Source of the DNA: an uncultured Clostridia bacterium
GTDB taxonomy: Bacteria > Bacillota > Clostridia > Christensenellales > CAG-917
Reading direction: 5' to 3'
NCBI GenBank assembly: GCA_947625225.1
Contig: CANQNQ010000002.1
Location: 1 to 64,000 of the forward strand
DNA: 64,000 nucleotides
Shown here: positions 51,630-59,969 of the stretch, in pieces
Numbering within the stretch: position 1 is the first letter of the stretch
Layout: every line of letters begins with the position of its first letter
The notes under the pieces: model-generated
The model's input: the letters and a program-made list of their open reading frames with translations, nothing else
Databases searched by the model: none
What the model was told of the DNA's origin: nothing
Program-made: the position numbers and the translations under genes

Positions 51630-52412
51630 TTAGTCCTCTGTTTGTACGGGCGGCTGAGAGTTTAGCTGTTCAATCGCAAGATATTGTTTTGCCAGCGCGA
51701 TATTATAGTACGGGACGACATAGAGAACAAAGAAGCCCAGTACGATTGTCAGCAGCCACCAACCGATAAAGCTCAATTTCAAAGCCAATATCTTGCCGAA
51801 ATTTTTGTTTACCAATTCAAATCCGTATCTTATGGCATCTGTCGGGCGGACGTTTTGGTCGCGGTTGAGTTTGAAAAATGCGTAGTCGCTGACGCTGTTT
51901 ACCCAAGCCATGAAGAAAAGTAGGCCTATCCCGTAAAATGCCAAGAGTATAAACAATATCGGCATAAAGATGGATACTGCCAGCAATATGATCAACAACA
52001 CCACCGGCAACAACTTTATGAGAGACATCAGTATGTAAATGGCAAAGGCGGGCATTATGTTGTTGAAGCCGCGATAGGTGGATTTTGTGCCTTCGCATTT
52101 GTTGCTTGCCACGTCCAGCCAAAAACCCGCATAACTGCTGCTTATTGCGCCGCCCACAAATATCGGGCCGAATATTGTGCCTAAAAGAAGCGAACCGAAT
52201 TGTATAAGACCAAGCAAAATTTGTGTGAGTACGCTGTAGCCGAAATTCTTTTTGAGCGCCAAGCGCGCTTGTGTCGTCAGCTGTCTGCTTGGGGGCATAG
52301 CGTCGTAACCAACGCTGAGTTCGCCTCCGCATACAGGGCAAAAGCTTACGCCGCCTGCATTGTTTCTGAAAACTACGCGGTCGATCTGTGCGCCGCATTT
52401 TGGACAGTACAT
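51630..52412 (-). CDS. zinc-ribbon DUF975 membrane protein
   Basis: This 260-residue protein starts with a zinc ribbon (YCPKCG and FCPVCG) and continues with about five transmembrane helices in the DUF975 pattern (PIFVGGAISSSYAGFWLDVA and FLILLAFYGIGLLFFMAWVN). GGAGG precedes the ATG at 52412. It is divergent from a small XRE regulator, with a palindromic operator in the 94-base gap, so the regulator probably controls it. Function unknown; membrane-homeostasis roles are often suggested for DUF975. Confidence 0.82.
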   Translation of the reverse strand: MYCPKCGAQIDRVVFRNNAGGVSFCPVCGGELSVGYDAMPPSRQLTTQARLALKKNFGYSVLTQILLGLIQFGSLLLGTIFGPIFVGGAISSSYAGFWLDVASNKCEGTKSTYRGFNNIMPAFAIYILMSLIKLLPVVLLIILLAVSIFMPILFILLAFYGIGLLFFMAWVNSVSDYAFFKLNRDQNVRPTDAIRYGFELVNKNFGKILALKLSFIGWWLLTIVLGFFVLYVVPYYNIALAKQYLAIEQLNSQPPVQTED

Positions 52413-52449
52413 AATTACCTCCATAGTATAAATTGTTGTAACTATTATA

Positions 52450-52484
52450 TCCTACAAAATGTAGGAAGTCAACAAAATGTAGGA
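52450..52484. promoter_or_regulatory. operator for XRE regulator
   Basis: TCCTACAAAATGTAGGA (52450-52466) is a perfect palindrome with a 3-base centre. A half-site CAAAATGTAGGA follows at 52473-52484. It lies between the divergent DUF975 and XRE genes. Confidence 0.65.
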
Positions 52485-52506
52485 AAATTCAGTTAATATA
52501 TGTGCT

Positions 52507-52716
52507 ATGCAGGACAATGTGTTTGGCAAAAGGTTAAAATATCTCAGGCAGGAGCAGGGCGTCTCTCAAAAGGAGCTGGGCGCAAGGCTGGGGTATTGCA
52601 ATCAGACCGTCAGCTTTTGGGAGTCGGGACAGCGCGAGCCGGATCTGGACGCTATAAAAAAGATAGCGGTATATTTTGACGTTACTGCCGATTTCCTGTT
52701 GGGGCTGTCGGATTGA
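52507..52716 (+). CDS. small XRE-family repressor
   Basis: This 69-residue protein is a single HTH_3 domain: FGKRLKYLRQEQGVSQKELG, NQTVSFWESGQREPDLDAIK and VTADFLLGLSD. TAATAT at 52494-52499 places the transcription start at or next to the ATG, and there is no ribosome site, so it is probably leaderless. The operator upstream and the divergent DUF975 gene suggest self-regulation and control of that gene. Confidence 0.9.
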   Translation: MQDNVFGKRLKYLRQEQGVSQKELGARLGYCNQTVSFWESGQREPDLDAIKKIAVYFDVTADFLLGLSD

Positions 52717-52750
52717 TGGAGTAAAACGTTTTTATTTACAAAAAAAACTC

Positions 52751-52759
52751 AATACAGGT
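52751..52759 (+). repeat. AATACAGGT motif
   Basis: Full version (AAAAAAACTC before, TGCAATTTTGCAA after) between the XRE gene and ybaK. The ybaK start is 35 bases downstream. Confidence 0.75.
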
Positions 52760-52793
52760 TGCAATTTTGCAATATGTATGCAAAAATGTTGAT

Positions 52794-53276
52794 ATGGGTA
52801 AGGATAGGATAGACAAGACAAACGCCATGCGCATACTTGACAGCGCGGGCGCAAAATACGAGGTGTTCAGCCTTGGCATATCGGAGGCGGTCAGCGGCGC
52901 GGAAGCGGCGCGCATTTTGGGTGTAGACGAGGCGCAGGTGTTCAAGACTCTGGTCACCGTCGGCAAAAGCCTCGAACACTACGTGTTTGTTATCCCGGTC
53001 GCCAAGGAGTTGGACCTCAAGTCGGCGGCGCAGGCGGTCGGCGAAAAGAATGTGGAGATGCTCAAGTCCAAGGATCTTTTTCCGCTCACGGGCTACGTGC
53101 ACGGAGGTTGTTCGCCGCTGGGAATGAAAAAGTCATTTGTGACCGTCATAGACGATTCCGCGCTGAGGGTGGACAAGCTGTATTTCAGCGCGGGCAAGAT
53201 AGGCGTGCAGATATGCTCCACCTTGGAGCAGCTGCGTCGCGCGCTCAAATTTACCGTCTCGCCCGTCACCAGGTGA
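52794..53276 (+). CDS. ybaK: Cys-tRNA(Pro)/Cys-tRNA(Cys) deacylase YbaK-like
   Basis: This 160-residue YbaK/EbsC protein hydrolyses mischarged Cys-tRNA(Pro). It starts KTNAMRILDSAGAKYEVFSL and has AQVFKTLVTVG with the conserved catalytic lysine, and YVHGGCSPLGMKKSFVTVID, the family signature. The ATG at 52794 gives the usual N-terminus, but no clear ribosome site is seen. Upstream in-frame starts (52767) run through the AATACAGGT region. Confidence 0.9.
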   Translation: MGKDRIDKTNAMRILDSAGAKYEVFSLGISEAVSGAEAARILGVDEAQVFKTLVTVGKSLEHYVFVIPVAKELDLKSAAQAVGEKNVEMLKSKDLFPLTGYVHGGCSPLGMKKSFVTVIDDSALRVDKLYFSAGKIGVQICSTLEQLRRALKFTVSPVTR

Positions 53277-53407
53277 GAATTTTTGGGATTTATAGGCAAT
53301 TTTTATCGATTTGGCCTCAATTTTACGCTTAAATATTGACAAAACCCGTCAAAATGGGTATATTTTTATCGATATCAACATATCGCATCACCATTTTGGA
53401 GTGGAAT

Positions 53408-54052
53408 ATGGAAGTTTCAAAGGCGACCCTCAACAGATTGCCCGCGTACCTCAGATTTTTGTATGAGCTGGACAGGCAGGGCGTGACGCGCGTTTCAAGC
53501 ACCACCATCGCGGGAGGTCTGGACCTCAACCCCGTGCAGGTGCGCAAGGACATTGCGGTGGTGTCCACCGTGGCGGGCAAGCCAAAGACGGGATATATAA
53601 CAAAGGAGCTAATCGCCGACCTCGAAAACTTTTTGGGCTATCACAACACGCGCGACGCCATATTGGTGGGCGCGGGCGGTCTCGGACATGCAATACTCGG
53701 TTATGACGGCTTTGCAAAGTATGGGCTGAACGTGGTGGCGGCTTTCGACATAGACGGCGGCGTAGTGGGCACGTCCATCAACGGCAAGCCCGTCTACGAT
53801 ATGTCCCGTCTGCCCGAGATAGTCGGGCGCTTCAACATACAGCTTGGCATCATCACGGTGCCGTCGCAGGCAGCGCAGGAGGTGGCGGACAGGATGGTCG
53901 CCGCGGGCATAAAAGCGATATGGAACTTCGCCGCAAAGCACCTCAACGTACCCGCCAATATAGCGATGAAACATGAGGACCTCGCCGCGTCGTTGGCGCT
54001 TTTGCGCATGCAATTGGTCAGCATGGACGACGCGAACAATCAACCGCAATAA
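53408..54052 (+). CDS. rex: redox-sensing transcriptional repressor Rex
   Basis: Rex binds DNA unless NADH is high and controls fermentation genes. The 214-residue protein has the N-terminal winged helix (TLNRLPAYLRFLYELDRQGV and LDLNPVQVRKDIAVV), the Rossmann domain AILVGAGGLGHAILGYDGF, and DIDGGVVGTSINGKPV. The C-terminal helix for domain swapping is present. The ATG at 53408 is preferred; the upstream open frame is not conserved-looking. Its own target sites could not be located by eye. Confidence 0.95.
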   Translation: MEVSKATLNRLPAYLRFLYELDRQGVTRVSSTTIAGGLDLNPVQVRKDIAVVSTVAGKPKTGYITKELIADLENFLGYHNTRDAILVGAGGLGHAILGYDGFAKYGLNVVAAFDIDGGVVGTSINGKPVYDMSRLPEIVGRFNIQLGIITVPSQAAQEVADRMVAAGIKAIWNFAAKHLNVPANIAMKHEDLAASLALLRMQLVSMDDANNQPQ

Positions 54053-54065
54053 CCGCGAATTTTGC

Positions 54066-54074
54066 AATACAGGT
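54066..54074 (+). repeat. AATACAGGT motif
   Basis: Core with TTTGC before it, between the rex stop and the bidirectional terminator 10 bases further. Confidence 0.65.
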
Positions 54075-54083
54075 ATGTATTTT

Positions 54084-54118
54084 ATAAAAAAAAAGCGACG
54101 CCATGCGTCGCTTTTTTT
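54084..54118. terminator. bidirectional terminator between rex and glyS
   Basis: AAGCGACGC pairs with GCGTCGCTT around CAT, with long A-run and T-run on either side. Confidence 0.92.
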
Positions 54119-54136
54119 GTGCATTTACAGTTTATA

Positions 54137-55522
54137 TCAATATTCAAACTGCTCGGCAAGATAGCCGTCAAGCTCCTCAATGGGCAGACGCACCTGAGCC
54201 ATGGTGTCGCGCTCGCGCACGGTCACGCAGCCGTCCTCAAGCGTATCAAAGTCCACCGTCACGCAGAAGGGAGTGCCTATCTCGTCCTGGCGGCGGTAGC
54301 GCTTGCCGATGGAACCGCTGCCGTCGAAGTCGCACGCATAGCGCTTGGAGAGCGCAGCGTATATTTCCTCCGCCTTTTCGTTAAGCTGCTTTTGCAGGGG
54401 CAGCACCGCCACTTTTACGGGAGCGATGGCGTGATGCAGATGCAGCACAACGCGGGTGTCGTTTTCGCCGACTTGCTCCTCGTCATAGGCGTCGCAGAGG
54501 AAGGCGAGGAACACTCTGTCCGCGCCGAGGGACGGCTCGATGACGTAGGGAACAAACTTCTCGTTGGTGACGGGATCGATGTAGCTGAGGTCCTTGCCGC
54601 TGGTCTTGATGTGTTGATTGAGGTCGTAGTCCGTGCGGTCCGCGACGCCCCACAGCTCGCCCCAGCCGAAGGGGAATTTGTACTCGAAATCGGTGGTCGC
54701 CTTGGAGTAGAAGCACAGCTCCTCCTTGTCGTGGTCGCGCAGTTTGAGGTTTTCGTCCTTCATGCCCAGCTCAAGCAGCCACTTGTGGCAGAAGTCCTTC
54801 CAATAGGCAAACCACTCCAGGTCGGTGCCCGGACGGCAGAAAAATTCAAGCTCCATTTGCTCAAACTCGCGTATGCGGAAAATGAAGTTGCCGGGGGTGA
54901 TCTCGTTGCGGAAGCTCTTGCCTATCTGACCTATGCCGAATGGCAGCTTCTTGCGGGTGGTGCGCTGCACGTTTTTGAAGTTGACAAATATGCCTTGCGC
55001 GGTCTCGGGGCGCAGGTAGACGGTGGAGGTGCTGTCCTCTGTCACGCCTATGAAGGTCTTGAACATCAGGTTGAACTTTCTGACTCCCGTGAAGTCGGAT
55101 TTGCCGCAGACGGGGCAGGGGATGTTGTGCTCGTGCACGTAGGTCTCCATCTCCTCGTTGCTCCAGCCGGCGATGTTTTGCTCGATGCCGTGCTTTGCCA
55201 TATAGTCCTCGATGAGGTCATCCGCGCGGTGGCGGGATTTGCAATTTTTGCAATCCATCAGCGGGTCGGAAAAGCCGCCTATGTGACCGGAAGCCTGCCA
55301 GGTGGTGGGGTTCATCAAAATGGCGCTGTCAAGCCCGACGTTGTAGGGGTTTTCCACCACAAACTTTTTCCACCAAGCCTGCTTGATGTTGTTTTTCATC
55401 TGCGCGCCGAGGGGGCCGTAGTCCCAGGAGTTGGAAAGTCCGCCGTATATCTCGCTGCCGGGATACACAAAGCCCCTGTTTTTTGCGAGGGCGACCAGCT
55501 TGTCCATAGTGAGTTGTGCCAT
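54137..55522 (-). CDS. glyS: glycyl-tRNA synthetase (dimeric type)
   Basis: This 461-residue class II synthetase charges tRNA-Gly. The start [20 protein letters not shown] and [15 protein letters not shown] is typical of the alpha2 enzyme. Motif 2 lies in [19 protein letters not shown] with the preceding [14 protein letters not shown]. Motif 3 is [15 protein letters not shown] zinc-type insertion (CKNC, CPVC) is present. The C-terminal anticodon-binding domain is complete. GGAG precedes the ATG at 55522. No T-box is recognisable upstream. Confidence 0.96.
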   Translation of the reverse strand: MAQLTMDKLVALAKNRGFVYPGSEIYGGLSNSWDYGPLGAQMKNNIKQAWWKKFVVENPYNVGLDSAILMNPTTWQASGHIGGFSDPLMDCKNCKSRHRADDLIEDYMAKHGIEQNIAGWSNEEMETYVHEHNIPCPVCGKSDFTGVRKFNLMFKTFIGVTEDSTSTVYLRPETAQGIFVNFKNVQRTTRKKLPFGIGQIGKSFRNEITPGNFIFRIREFEQMELEFFCRPGTDLEWFAYWKDFCHKWLLELGMKDENLKLRDHDKEELCFYSKATTDFEYKFPFGWGELWGVADRTDYDLNQHIKTSGKDLSYIDPVTNEKFVPYVIEPSLGADRVFLAFLCDAYDEEQVGENDTRVVLHLHHAIAPVKVAVLPLQKQLNEKAEEIYAALSKRYACDFDGSGSIGKRYRRQDEIGTPFCVTVDFDTLEDGCVTVRERDTMAQVRLPIEELDGYLAEQFEY

Positions 55523-55577
55523 AATTTTTGCTCCTTTCCCTATATGGATAATAGGGGGATAAATTTTGTTAATAGAA

Positions 55578-55606
55578 TGATAAAATAACCGCGCGCAAAA
55601 GTCAAA
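55578..55606 (-). promoter_or_regulatory. promoter of glyS
   Basis: On the reverse strand TTGACT (55601-55606), 17 bases, TATCAT (55578-55583). The leader is about 45-50 bases and contains a short CCCTAT/ATAGGG hairpin. Confidence 0.7.
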
Positions 55607-55768
55607 CGATTGGCGACAAGTGATAAATTGTTGTATTTTGAGCGATGTAAAAAGAAGTGTAAACAAAAAAGTTGCTATTTTGTAAAAATGATTTATAATG
55701 ATTATGACAAACCTTTTAAGGACGCCCGCATGGGCGTGCCGATGGCAGGCACACAAGCGGAAAAACTC

Positions 55769-55777
55769 AATACAGGT
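55769..55777 (+). repeat. AATACAGGT motif
   Basis: Full version (AAAAACTC before, TGCAATTTTGTCATA after) in the divergent gap between glyS and the DUF3737 gene. Confidence 0.75.
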
Positions 55778-55860
55778 TGCAATTTTGTCATATGTATCGC
55801 AAAAATTGCGGTATAGGCATAAATTTTAAGACGGGCAATGCCCGCGCAGTGAGGAAAAGC

Positions 55861-56700
55861 ATGAAAGAGATCTTGGGGAAAACATTTGGGGAGGAGCGCG
55901 CGCTCTACGCCATAAAGGACGCGCGCGTAAAGGATTGCCGCTTCGAAGGCGTAGAGGACGGCGAATCTTTTTTGAAGGAATGCGAAAACGTCTCCGTTGA
56001 GGATTGCTATATGGACTTGCGCTATCCCATGTGGCACGCGCGCTCGCTGTCCATAAAGGGTGGCGAGATGACCTTGCGTTGCCGCGCGGCGCTGTGGTAC
56101 GACAGCGCGGTCTCAATAGAGAGCTGCAAAATAGACGGCGTGAAGGCGCTGAGGGAGAGCAGGGATATTTCCATTGTAGCCTGCGACATCAACTCGCCGG
56201 AATTTTGCTGGCGCTGCAAAAACGTGAGCGTGCGCGGGGGCAGCGTTGAGGGCGAATACGCCTTTTTCGAGAGCGAAAACGTCAGCGTGGACGGTATAAA
56301 GTTCAACGGCAAATACTCCTTCCAATATATCAAGGGGCTCAGCGTGACCAACAGCGTGCTAAAGACCAAGGACGCCTTTTGGCACACGCAGGGCGCGGTC
56401 ATAAAGGATTGCGTGATAGACGGCGAGTATCTCGGCTGGTATTCGGACGGGCTGACGCTTATAAGGTGCCGTATAAAGGGGACTCAGCCGCTGTGCTACT
56501 GCACAAATCTTAAACTTATAGATTGTACCATGGAGGACTGTGACCTCTCCTTTGAGTACAGCGAAGTGGACGCGGATATAAAGGGCGCGGTGACGTCCGT
56601 CAAGAATCCGCTGAAGGGCAGGATAGTTGCGGACGGCTACGGCGAGATAATACTTAAAGACAGCAAGTATCCCTGCGAGGCGGAGATAGTCGTGAGATGA
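55861..56700 (+). CDS. DUF3737 right-handed beta-helix-like protein
   Basis: This 279-residue protein of the DUF3737 family starts MKEILGKTFGEERALYAIKD. It consists of short repeated strands (VSVEDCYMDLRYPMWHA, VSIESCKIDG, VSVRGGSVEGEYAFFES) typical of a parallel beta-helix. There is no signal peptide. The ATG at 55861 follows GAGG. These proteins are common in gut Firmicutes; no activity is known. Trp/Tyr-rich turns could bind carbohydrate, but this is a guess. Confidence 0.88.
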   Translation: MKEILGKTFGEERALYAIKDARVKDCRFEGVEDGESFLKECENVSVEDCYMDLRYPMWHARSLSIKGGEMTLRCRAALWYDSAVSIESCKIDGVKALRESRDISIVACDINSPEFCWRCKNVSVRGGSVEGEYAFFESENVSVDGIKFNGKYSFQYIKGLSVTNSVLKTKDAFWHTQGAVIKDCVIDGEYLGWYSDGLTLIRCRIKGTQPLCYCTNLKLIDCTMEDCDLSFEYSEVDADIKGAVTSVKNPLKGRIVADGYGEIILKDSKYPCEAEIVVR

Positions 56701-56751
56701 AATATATGCGAAATATCGCATACAGGTGCCACTTTTGATACGCATATAAGA

Positions 56752-56780
56752 AAAAAGCCGCGGTTGACCCGCGGCTTTTT
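56752..56780. terminator. bidirectional terminator
   Basis: AAGCCGCGG pairs with CCGCGGCTT around a 5-base loop, with A-run and T-run. It serves the DUF3737 gene and the convergent Cys-rich mini-gene. The variant word CATACAGGT lies at 56720. Confidence 0.9.
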
Positions 56781-56790
56781 CCATGCGCGC

Positions 56791-56970
56791 TTACTTGCAA
56801 CCGCCGCCGCACATACAGGAGAGCAGCAATATAAGCCACACAATGTCGCAGCTGTTGACGTTCATGCCGCATCCGCAACCGCCGCCGCAGTTGTTGAGCA
56901 GAAGCATCAGGAGAATGAGGTCACAGCAGTTTGCGCCGCATCCGTTTGCGCCGTTAGAGAAAAAGTTCAT
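56791..56970 (-). CDS. 59-residue Gly/Cys-rich hydrophobic mini-protein
   Basis: The reverse-strand frame begins MNFFSNGANGCGANCCDLIL. It has a hydrophobic leucine-rich stretch, CGGGCGCG, then a second hydrophobic stretch (IVWLILLLSC) and ends in MCGGGCK. Two similar halves each combine a hydrophobic segment with a Cys/Gly cluster. GGAGG lies 8 bases before the ATG, and a strong terminator follows the stop, so the gene looks real. It resembles small sporulation or coat-associated Cys-rich proteins in character but matches no family I can name. Confidence 0.75.
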   Translation of the reverse strand: MNFFSNGANGCGANCCDLILLMLLLNNCGGGCGCGMNVNSCDIVWLILLLSCMCGGGCK

Positions 56971-57076
56971 GGTATGTACCTCCGGATATATTAGGATCGC
57001 TCCTACATTACCTTACGCGTTTTGAAAAAAATGTGTTACGGCGCATTGAAAACGGCGCAAGAAAATATATTTTGAT

Positions 57077-57541
57077 GTGGAGCAACTCAAGCGCATGATC
57101 GGCATAGTCGCTGCGCTGTTCTGTACGCTTGTCGTGGCAGGGCTGTGCTCATATTGCTTCAAAATGGACCATGCGTGGTACAACGCGCTTTCAAAGCCGC
57201 AATTTTTGCTGTCCGGCGGGTGGTTTTCGCTGTTTGTGGGCGCAAGCTACCTGTCCTGCATACTGTCCGTAAGCCGCCTTGTGGAGTACAAACATCTGTT
57301 TCCGAGCATGCTGTTTTTCGTGCTGCTGGGAACGGGCTGCGTGCTGTTTGTGTGGAGTTTTTTCACATTGAAAAACATGCTTGCGGCATTGATATTTATG
57401 ACGTTGGTGCTGGCGATGGCGTACACGCTGTTTTTGAGGTTTTTGACCAAGGAAGTGCGCCTCGCGCTTGAATTTTTGCCCACCTTGCTGTTTGACATCT
57501 ACGCGTTTATAGTGGTGCTGTGCATCGTCATGGCAAACTGA
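57077..57541 (+). CDS. TspO/MBR-family membrane protein, divergent
   Basis: This 154-residue protein has five transmembrane helices in the TspO pattern: GLCSYCFKMDHAWYNALSKP near the start, a WSFF at the start of helix 3, and an LPTLLFDIYAFIVVLCIVMAN end where the family has PY-x-WV-x-FA-x-x-LN. Several conserved Trp residues are missing, so ligand binding may differ. The GTG at 57077 has no clear ribosome site. An ATG at 57095 is an alternative. TspO proteins bind porphyrins and other hydrophobic ligands. Confidence 0.65.
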   Translation: MEQLKRMIGIVAALFCTLVVAGLCSYCFKMDHAWYNALSKPQFLLSGGWFSLFVGASYLSCILSVSRLVEYKHLFPSMLFFVLLGTGCVLFVWSFFTLKNMLAALIFMTLVLAMAYTLFLRFLTKEVRLALEFLPTLLFDIYAFIVVLCIVMAN

Positions 57542-57574
57542 AAATTTTGTACGCGCACACAATCAACTTTGTAC

Positions 57575-57603
57575 TTGATAATACATTATAACTTTGGTAT
57601 ACT
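57575..57603 (+). promoter_or_regulatory. promoter of coaX-malQ unit
   Basis: TTGATA (57575-57580), 17 bases, TATACT (57598-57603), 60 bases before coaX. Confidence 0.75.
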
Positions 57604-57663
57604 AAGTATAACGGTTGGAGGACGGCGGAACGCCGTCCGGCAAATGGATATTTTGGGTGTGAT

Positions 57664-58431
57664 ATGATAGTTACAATGGACATAGGCAACACAAACGTCA
57701 AGTTCGGCGTGTTCGACGGGGACGCGCCCGTTGTCACGTGGCGTTTTTCCACAAAGGCGTCCCGTACGTCGGACGAGTACGGCTCGATATTGTCCGACCT
57801 GCTTGCGCGCTCCGGCATCAAGGCGAGCGAAGTCGAGGCGGCGGTGCTGTCGTCGGTGGCGCCCGCGCTGAACTACACGCTGGAGCACACCTGCAAGGAC
57901 TATCTTGGCGTGACGCCCGTGTGGGTGACTCCGTCTACGGACGTGGGGATAAAGGTGCGCTACGACAATCCGCGGGAGCTTGGTTCGGACAGGCTGGTCG
58001 CTGCTGCGGCGGCGTACATGTTGTACGGCGGGCCGGTCATAGTGGTGGACTTCGGCTCGGCGACGACGTTCAATCTGGTCAACAAAAAGGGCGAGTTCAT
58101 CGGCGGCGCAATCGCTCCCGGCATAAAGACTGCGGCGGAATCGCTGGTGAATACCGCCGCTAAGCTGCCGCGCGTGGAGCTTGCCATGCCCGAAAGTATA
58201 GTCGGCAGAAGCACCACAGAGTGCATGCAGAGCGGCATAGTGTACGGCTATACGGGATTGGTGAAGTATATGCTGGAAAGCTACAGGGCGCTGGACGAGA
58301 TGGCGGGCGCAAAAGTCGTCGCCACGGGTGGTCTGTGCGAGCTGGTGGCGGATCAGTCGCTGTTTGACGTGATGGACAGGGCGCTGGCGCTCAAGGGGCT
58401 GAAGATGGCCTACGAGCGCAACAAAAAGTGA
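57664..58431 (+). CDS. coaX: type III pantothenate kinase
   Basis: CoaX phosphorylates pantothenate, the first step of CoA synthesis. The 255-residue protein has the phosphate motif MDIGNTNVKFGVFDGD, then GSDRLVAAAAAYMLYG, VVDFGSATTFNLV and GGAIAPGIKTAAESL. The 4'-phosphopantetheinyl transferase and acyl carrier protein genes downstream make this a small CoA/phosphopantetheine neighbourhood. malQ begins at its stop. Confidence 0.95.
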   Translation: MIVTMDIGNTNVKFGVFDGDAPVVTWRFSTKASRTSDEYGSILSDLLARSGIKASEVEAAVLSSVAPALNYTLEHTCKDYLGVTPVWVTPSTDVGIKVRYDNPRELGSDRLVAAAAAYMLYGGPVIVVDFGSATTFNLVNKKGEFIGGAIAPGIKTAAESLVNTAAKLPRVELAMPESIVGRSTTECMQSGIVYGYTGLVKYMLESYRALDEMAGAKVVATGGLCELVADQSLFDVMDRALALKGLKMAYERNKK

Positions 58432-58436
58432 GAATT

Positions 58437-59969
58437 ATGCAAAGGAAATTCAACCAATTTGATAGGGCGGCGGGGGTGTTGCTCAACATCTCGTCGTTGC
58501 CGAGCGAGTATGGCATAGGGTGCTTTTCGCGCGACGTAAACGCGTTTGCGGACCTGATCGCGGACATGGGCTTCCGCTATTGGCAGATACTGCCCATCAC
58601 CACGATAGGCATGGGCAATTCGCCATATTCGGGCATATCGTCCTTCGCGGGCAACAGGCTGTACATCTGCCCCAACGACCTCGAGGGGCTGCTCAGCGAC
58701 GAGGAAGTCGCCGCGTGCAAGTACCACGGCGAGCCTTACAGGACGGACTACGAGTTTGCAAAACTCAATACAGGTCGCTATTTGAGGCTTGCTTTTTCGC
58801 GTATAACGCCTGAGGTGAGGGCGCGTATGGACGCTTTCCGCAGGGAGAACGCGGATTGGGTTGAGGATTACGCGCTGTTTATGGCGCTGGCGGCGGACTA
58901 CTCCACGGCGTGGTGGAAGTGGGAGGACGGACTAAAGTTCAGGCGCCCCGACGCGCTTGAAAAGGCGCGCGCGCAATACGCCGAGGATATAGACTTCTAC
59001 GTGTTTGAACAATATCAGTTTTTCCGCCAATGGACGAGGCTCAAGTCGGAGGTAAACCGCAGGGGTGTGTCCGTCATAGGTGACTTGCCGTTTTATGTGG
59101 CGACGGATAGCGTGGACGTGTGGGCAAACGCGGACAAATTTCAGCTTGACGAGAAGCTGCTGCCCAAGGCGATCGCGGGCGTGCCGCCGGATCTGTTTGC
59201 GGCAAACGGACAGGTGTGGGGCAATTGCCTCTACGACTTCGAGGCGATGAAGGCGGATGATTATAGTTGGTGGCGGCGTCGCATCTCGCATTGCCTGAAG
59301 ATGTATGACGCGTTGAGGCTGGATCATTTCAGGGCATTTTACAACTATTTTTCCATCCCCGCGTGCGATTACAACACCGCCAAAAACGGGCATTGGGAGC
59401 CGGGACCTGCGGACAGCTTGCTCGACCTCGTGCGGCATGACAACCCCGACGCGCTGTTCATTGCGGAGGACCTGGGGCTTATAGACGAGGATTGCCGCCG
59501 CTATATCGATTCGACGGGCTTGCCTACAATGCGCGTGTTCCAATTCGGTTTTGACGGCACGCCAAGCGGCCACATTCCCTTCAGATACGAGGTGAACACG
59601 GTGGCGTACTCCGGCACGCACGACAACAACACCACGCTGGGCTGGCTGTACGAGCTTAACGAAGGCGCGCGCGACTACGTGCTGAAATATTGCGGCTTCA
59701 CGGGCGCGGGCTGGGGCGCGGGCGGACCGGACTCCAAATCCATGCATGCGATAATCAAGGTGCTGATGATGTCGTCGTCCTCGCTGGTGGTGTTGCCTTT
59801 TCAGGATATGCTGGGCTACGGCGGCGATACACGCATGAACATTCCCGGGGTGCCCGAAGGCAATTGGGAGTACCGCTTGCCTTACCACCTGATGGCGACC
59901 GTGGACAGGGACTTTTTCCTCGACCTCAACAAGACCTACGGCAGAATTGGCGGGGGAGTGAGAAGATGA
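58437..59969 (+). CDS. malQ: 4-alpha-glucanotransferase
   Basis: This 510-residue GH77 enzyme transfers alpha-1,4-glucan chains in starch/glycogen metabolism. It has RAAGVLLNISSLPSEYGIGC, GDLPFYVATDSVDVWAN, DHFRAFYNYFSIP (nucleophile region), LFIAEDLGLI (acid/base) and YSGTHDNNTTLGW. The ATG at 58437 is chosen, with an alternative GTG at 58428 overlapping coaX. An in-frame AATACAGGT word (58767) encodes KLNTGRYLR in an otherwise normal-length protein. Its stop overlaps the next start by 4 bases. Confidence 0.94.
   Translation: MQRKFNQFDRAAGVLLNISSLPSEYGIGCFSRDVNAFADLIADMGFRYWQILPITTIGMGNSPYSGISSFAGNRLYICPNDLEGLLSDEEVAACKYHGEPYRTDYEFAKLNTGRYLRLAFSRITPEVRARMDAFRRENADWVEDYALFMALAADYSTAWWKWEDGLKFRRPDALEKARAQYAEDIDFYVFEQYQFFRQWTRLKSEVNRRGVSVIGDLPFYVATDSVDVWANADKFQLDEKLLPKAIAGVPPDLFAANGQVWGNCLYDFEAMKADDYSWWRRRISHCLKMYDALRLDHFRAFYNYFSIPACDYNTAKNGHWEPGPADSLLDLVRHDNPDALFIAEDLGLIDEDCRRYIDSTGLPTMRVFQFGFDGTPSGHIPFRYEVNTVAYSGTHDNNTTLGWLYELNEGARDYVLKYCGFTGAGWGAGGPDSKSMHAIIKVLMMSSSSLVVLPFQDMLGYGGDTRMNIPGVPEGNWEYRLPYHLMATVDRDFFLDLNKTYGRIGGGVRR
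58767..58775 (+). repeat. AATACAGGT motif inside malQ
   Basis: AAAACTCAATACAGGT followed by CGCTATTTG, in frame with malQ; no frame disruption. Confidence 0.7.

Noticed and set aside
55523-55860. T-box leader upstream of glyS
   Set aside because: No specifier stem, T-box bulge sequence or terminator is visible; a plain promoter with a short leader suffices.
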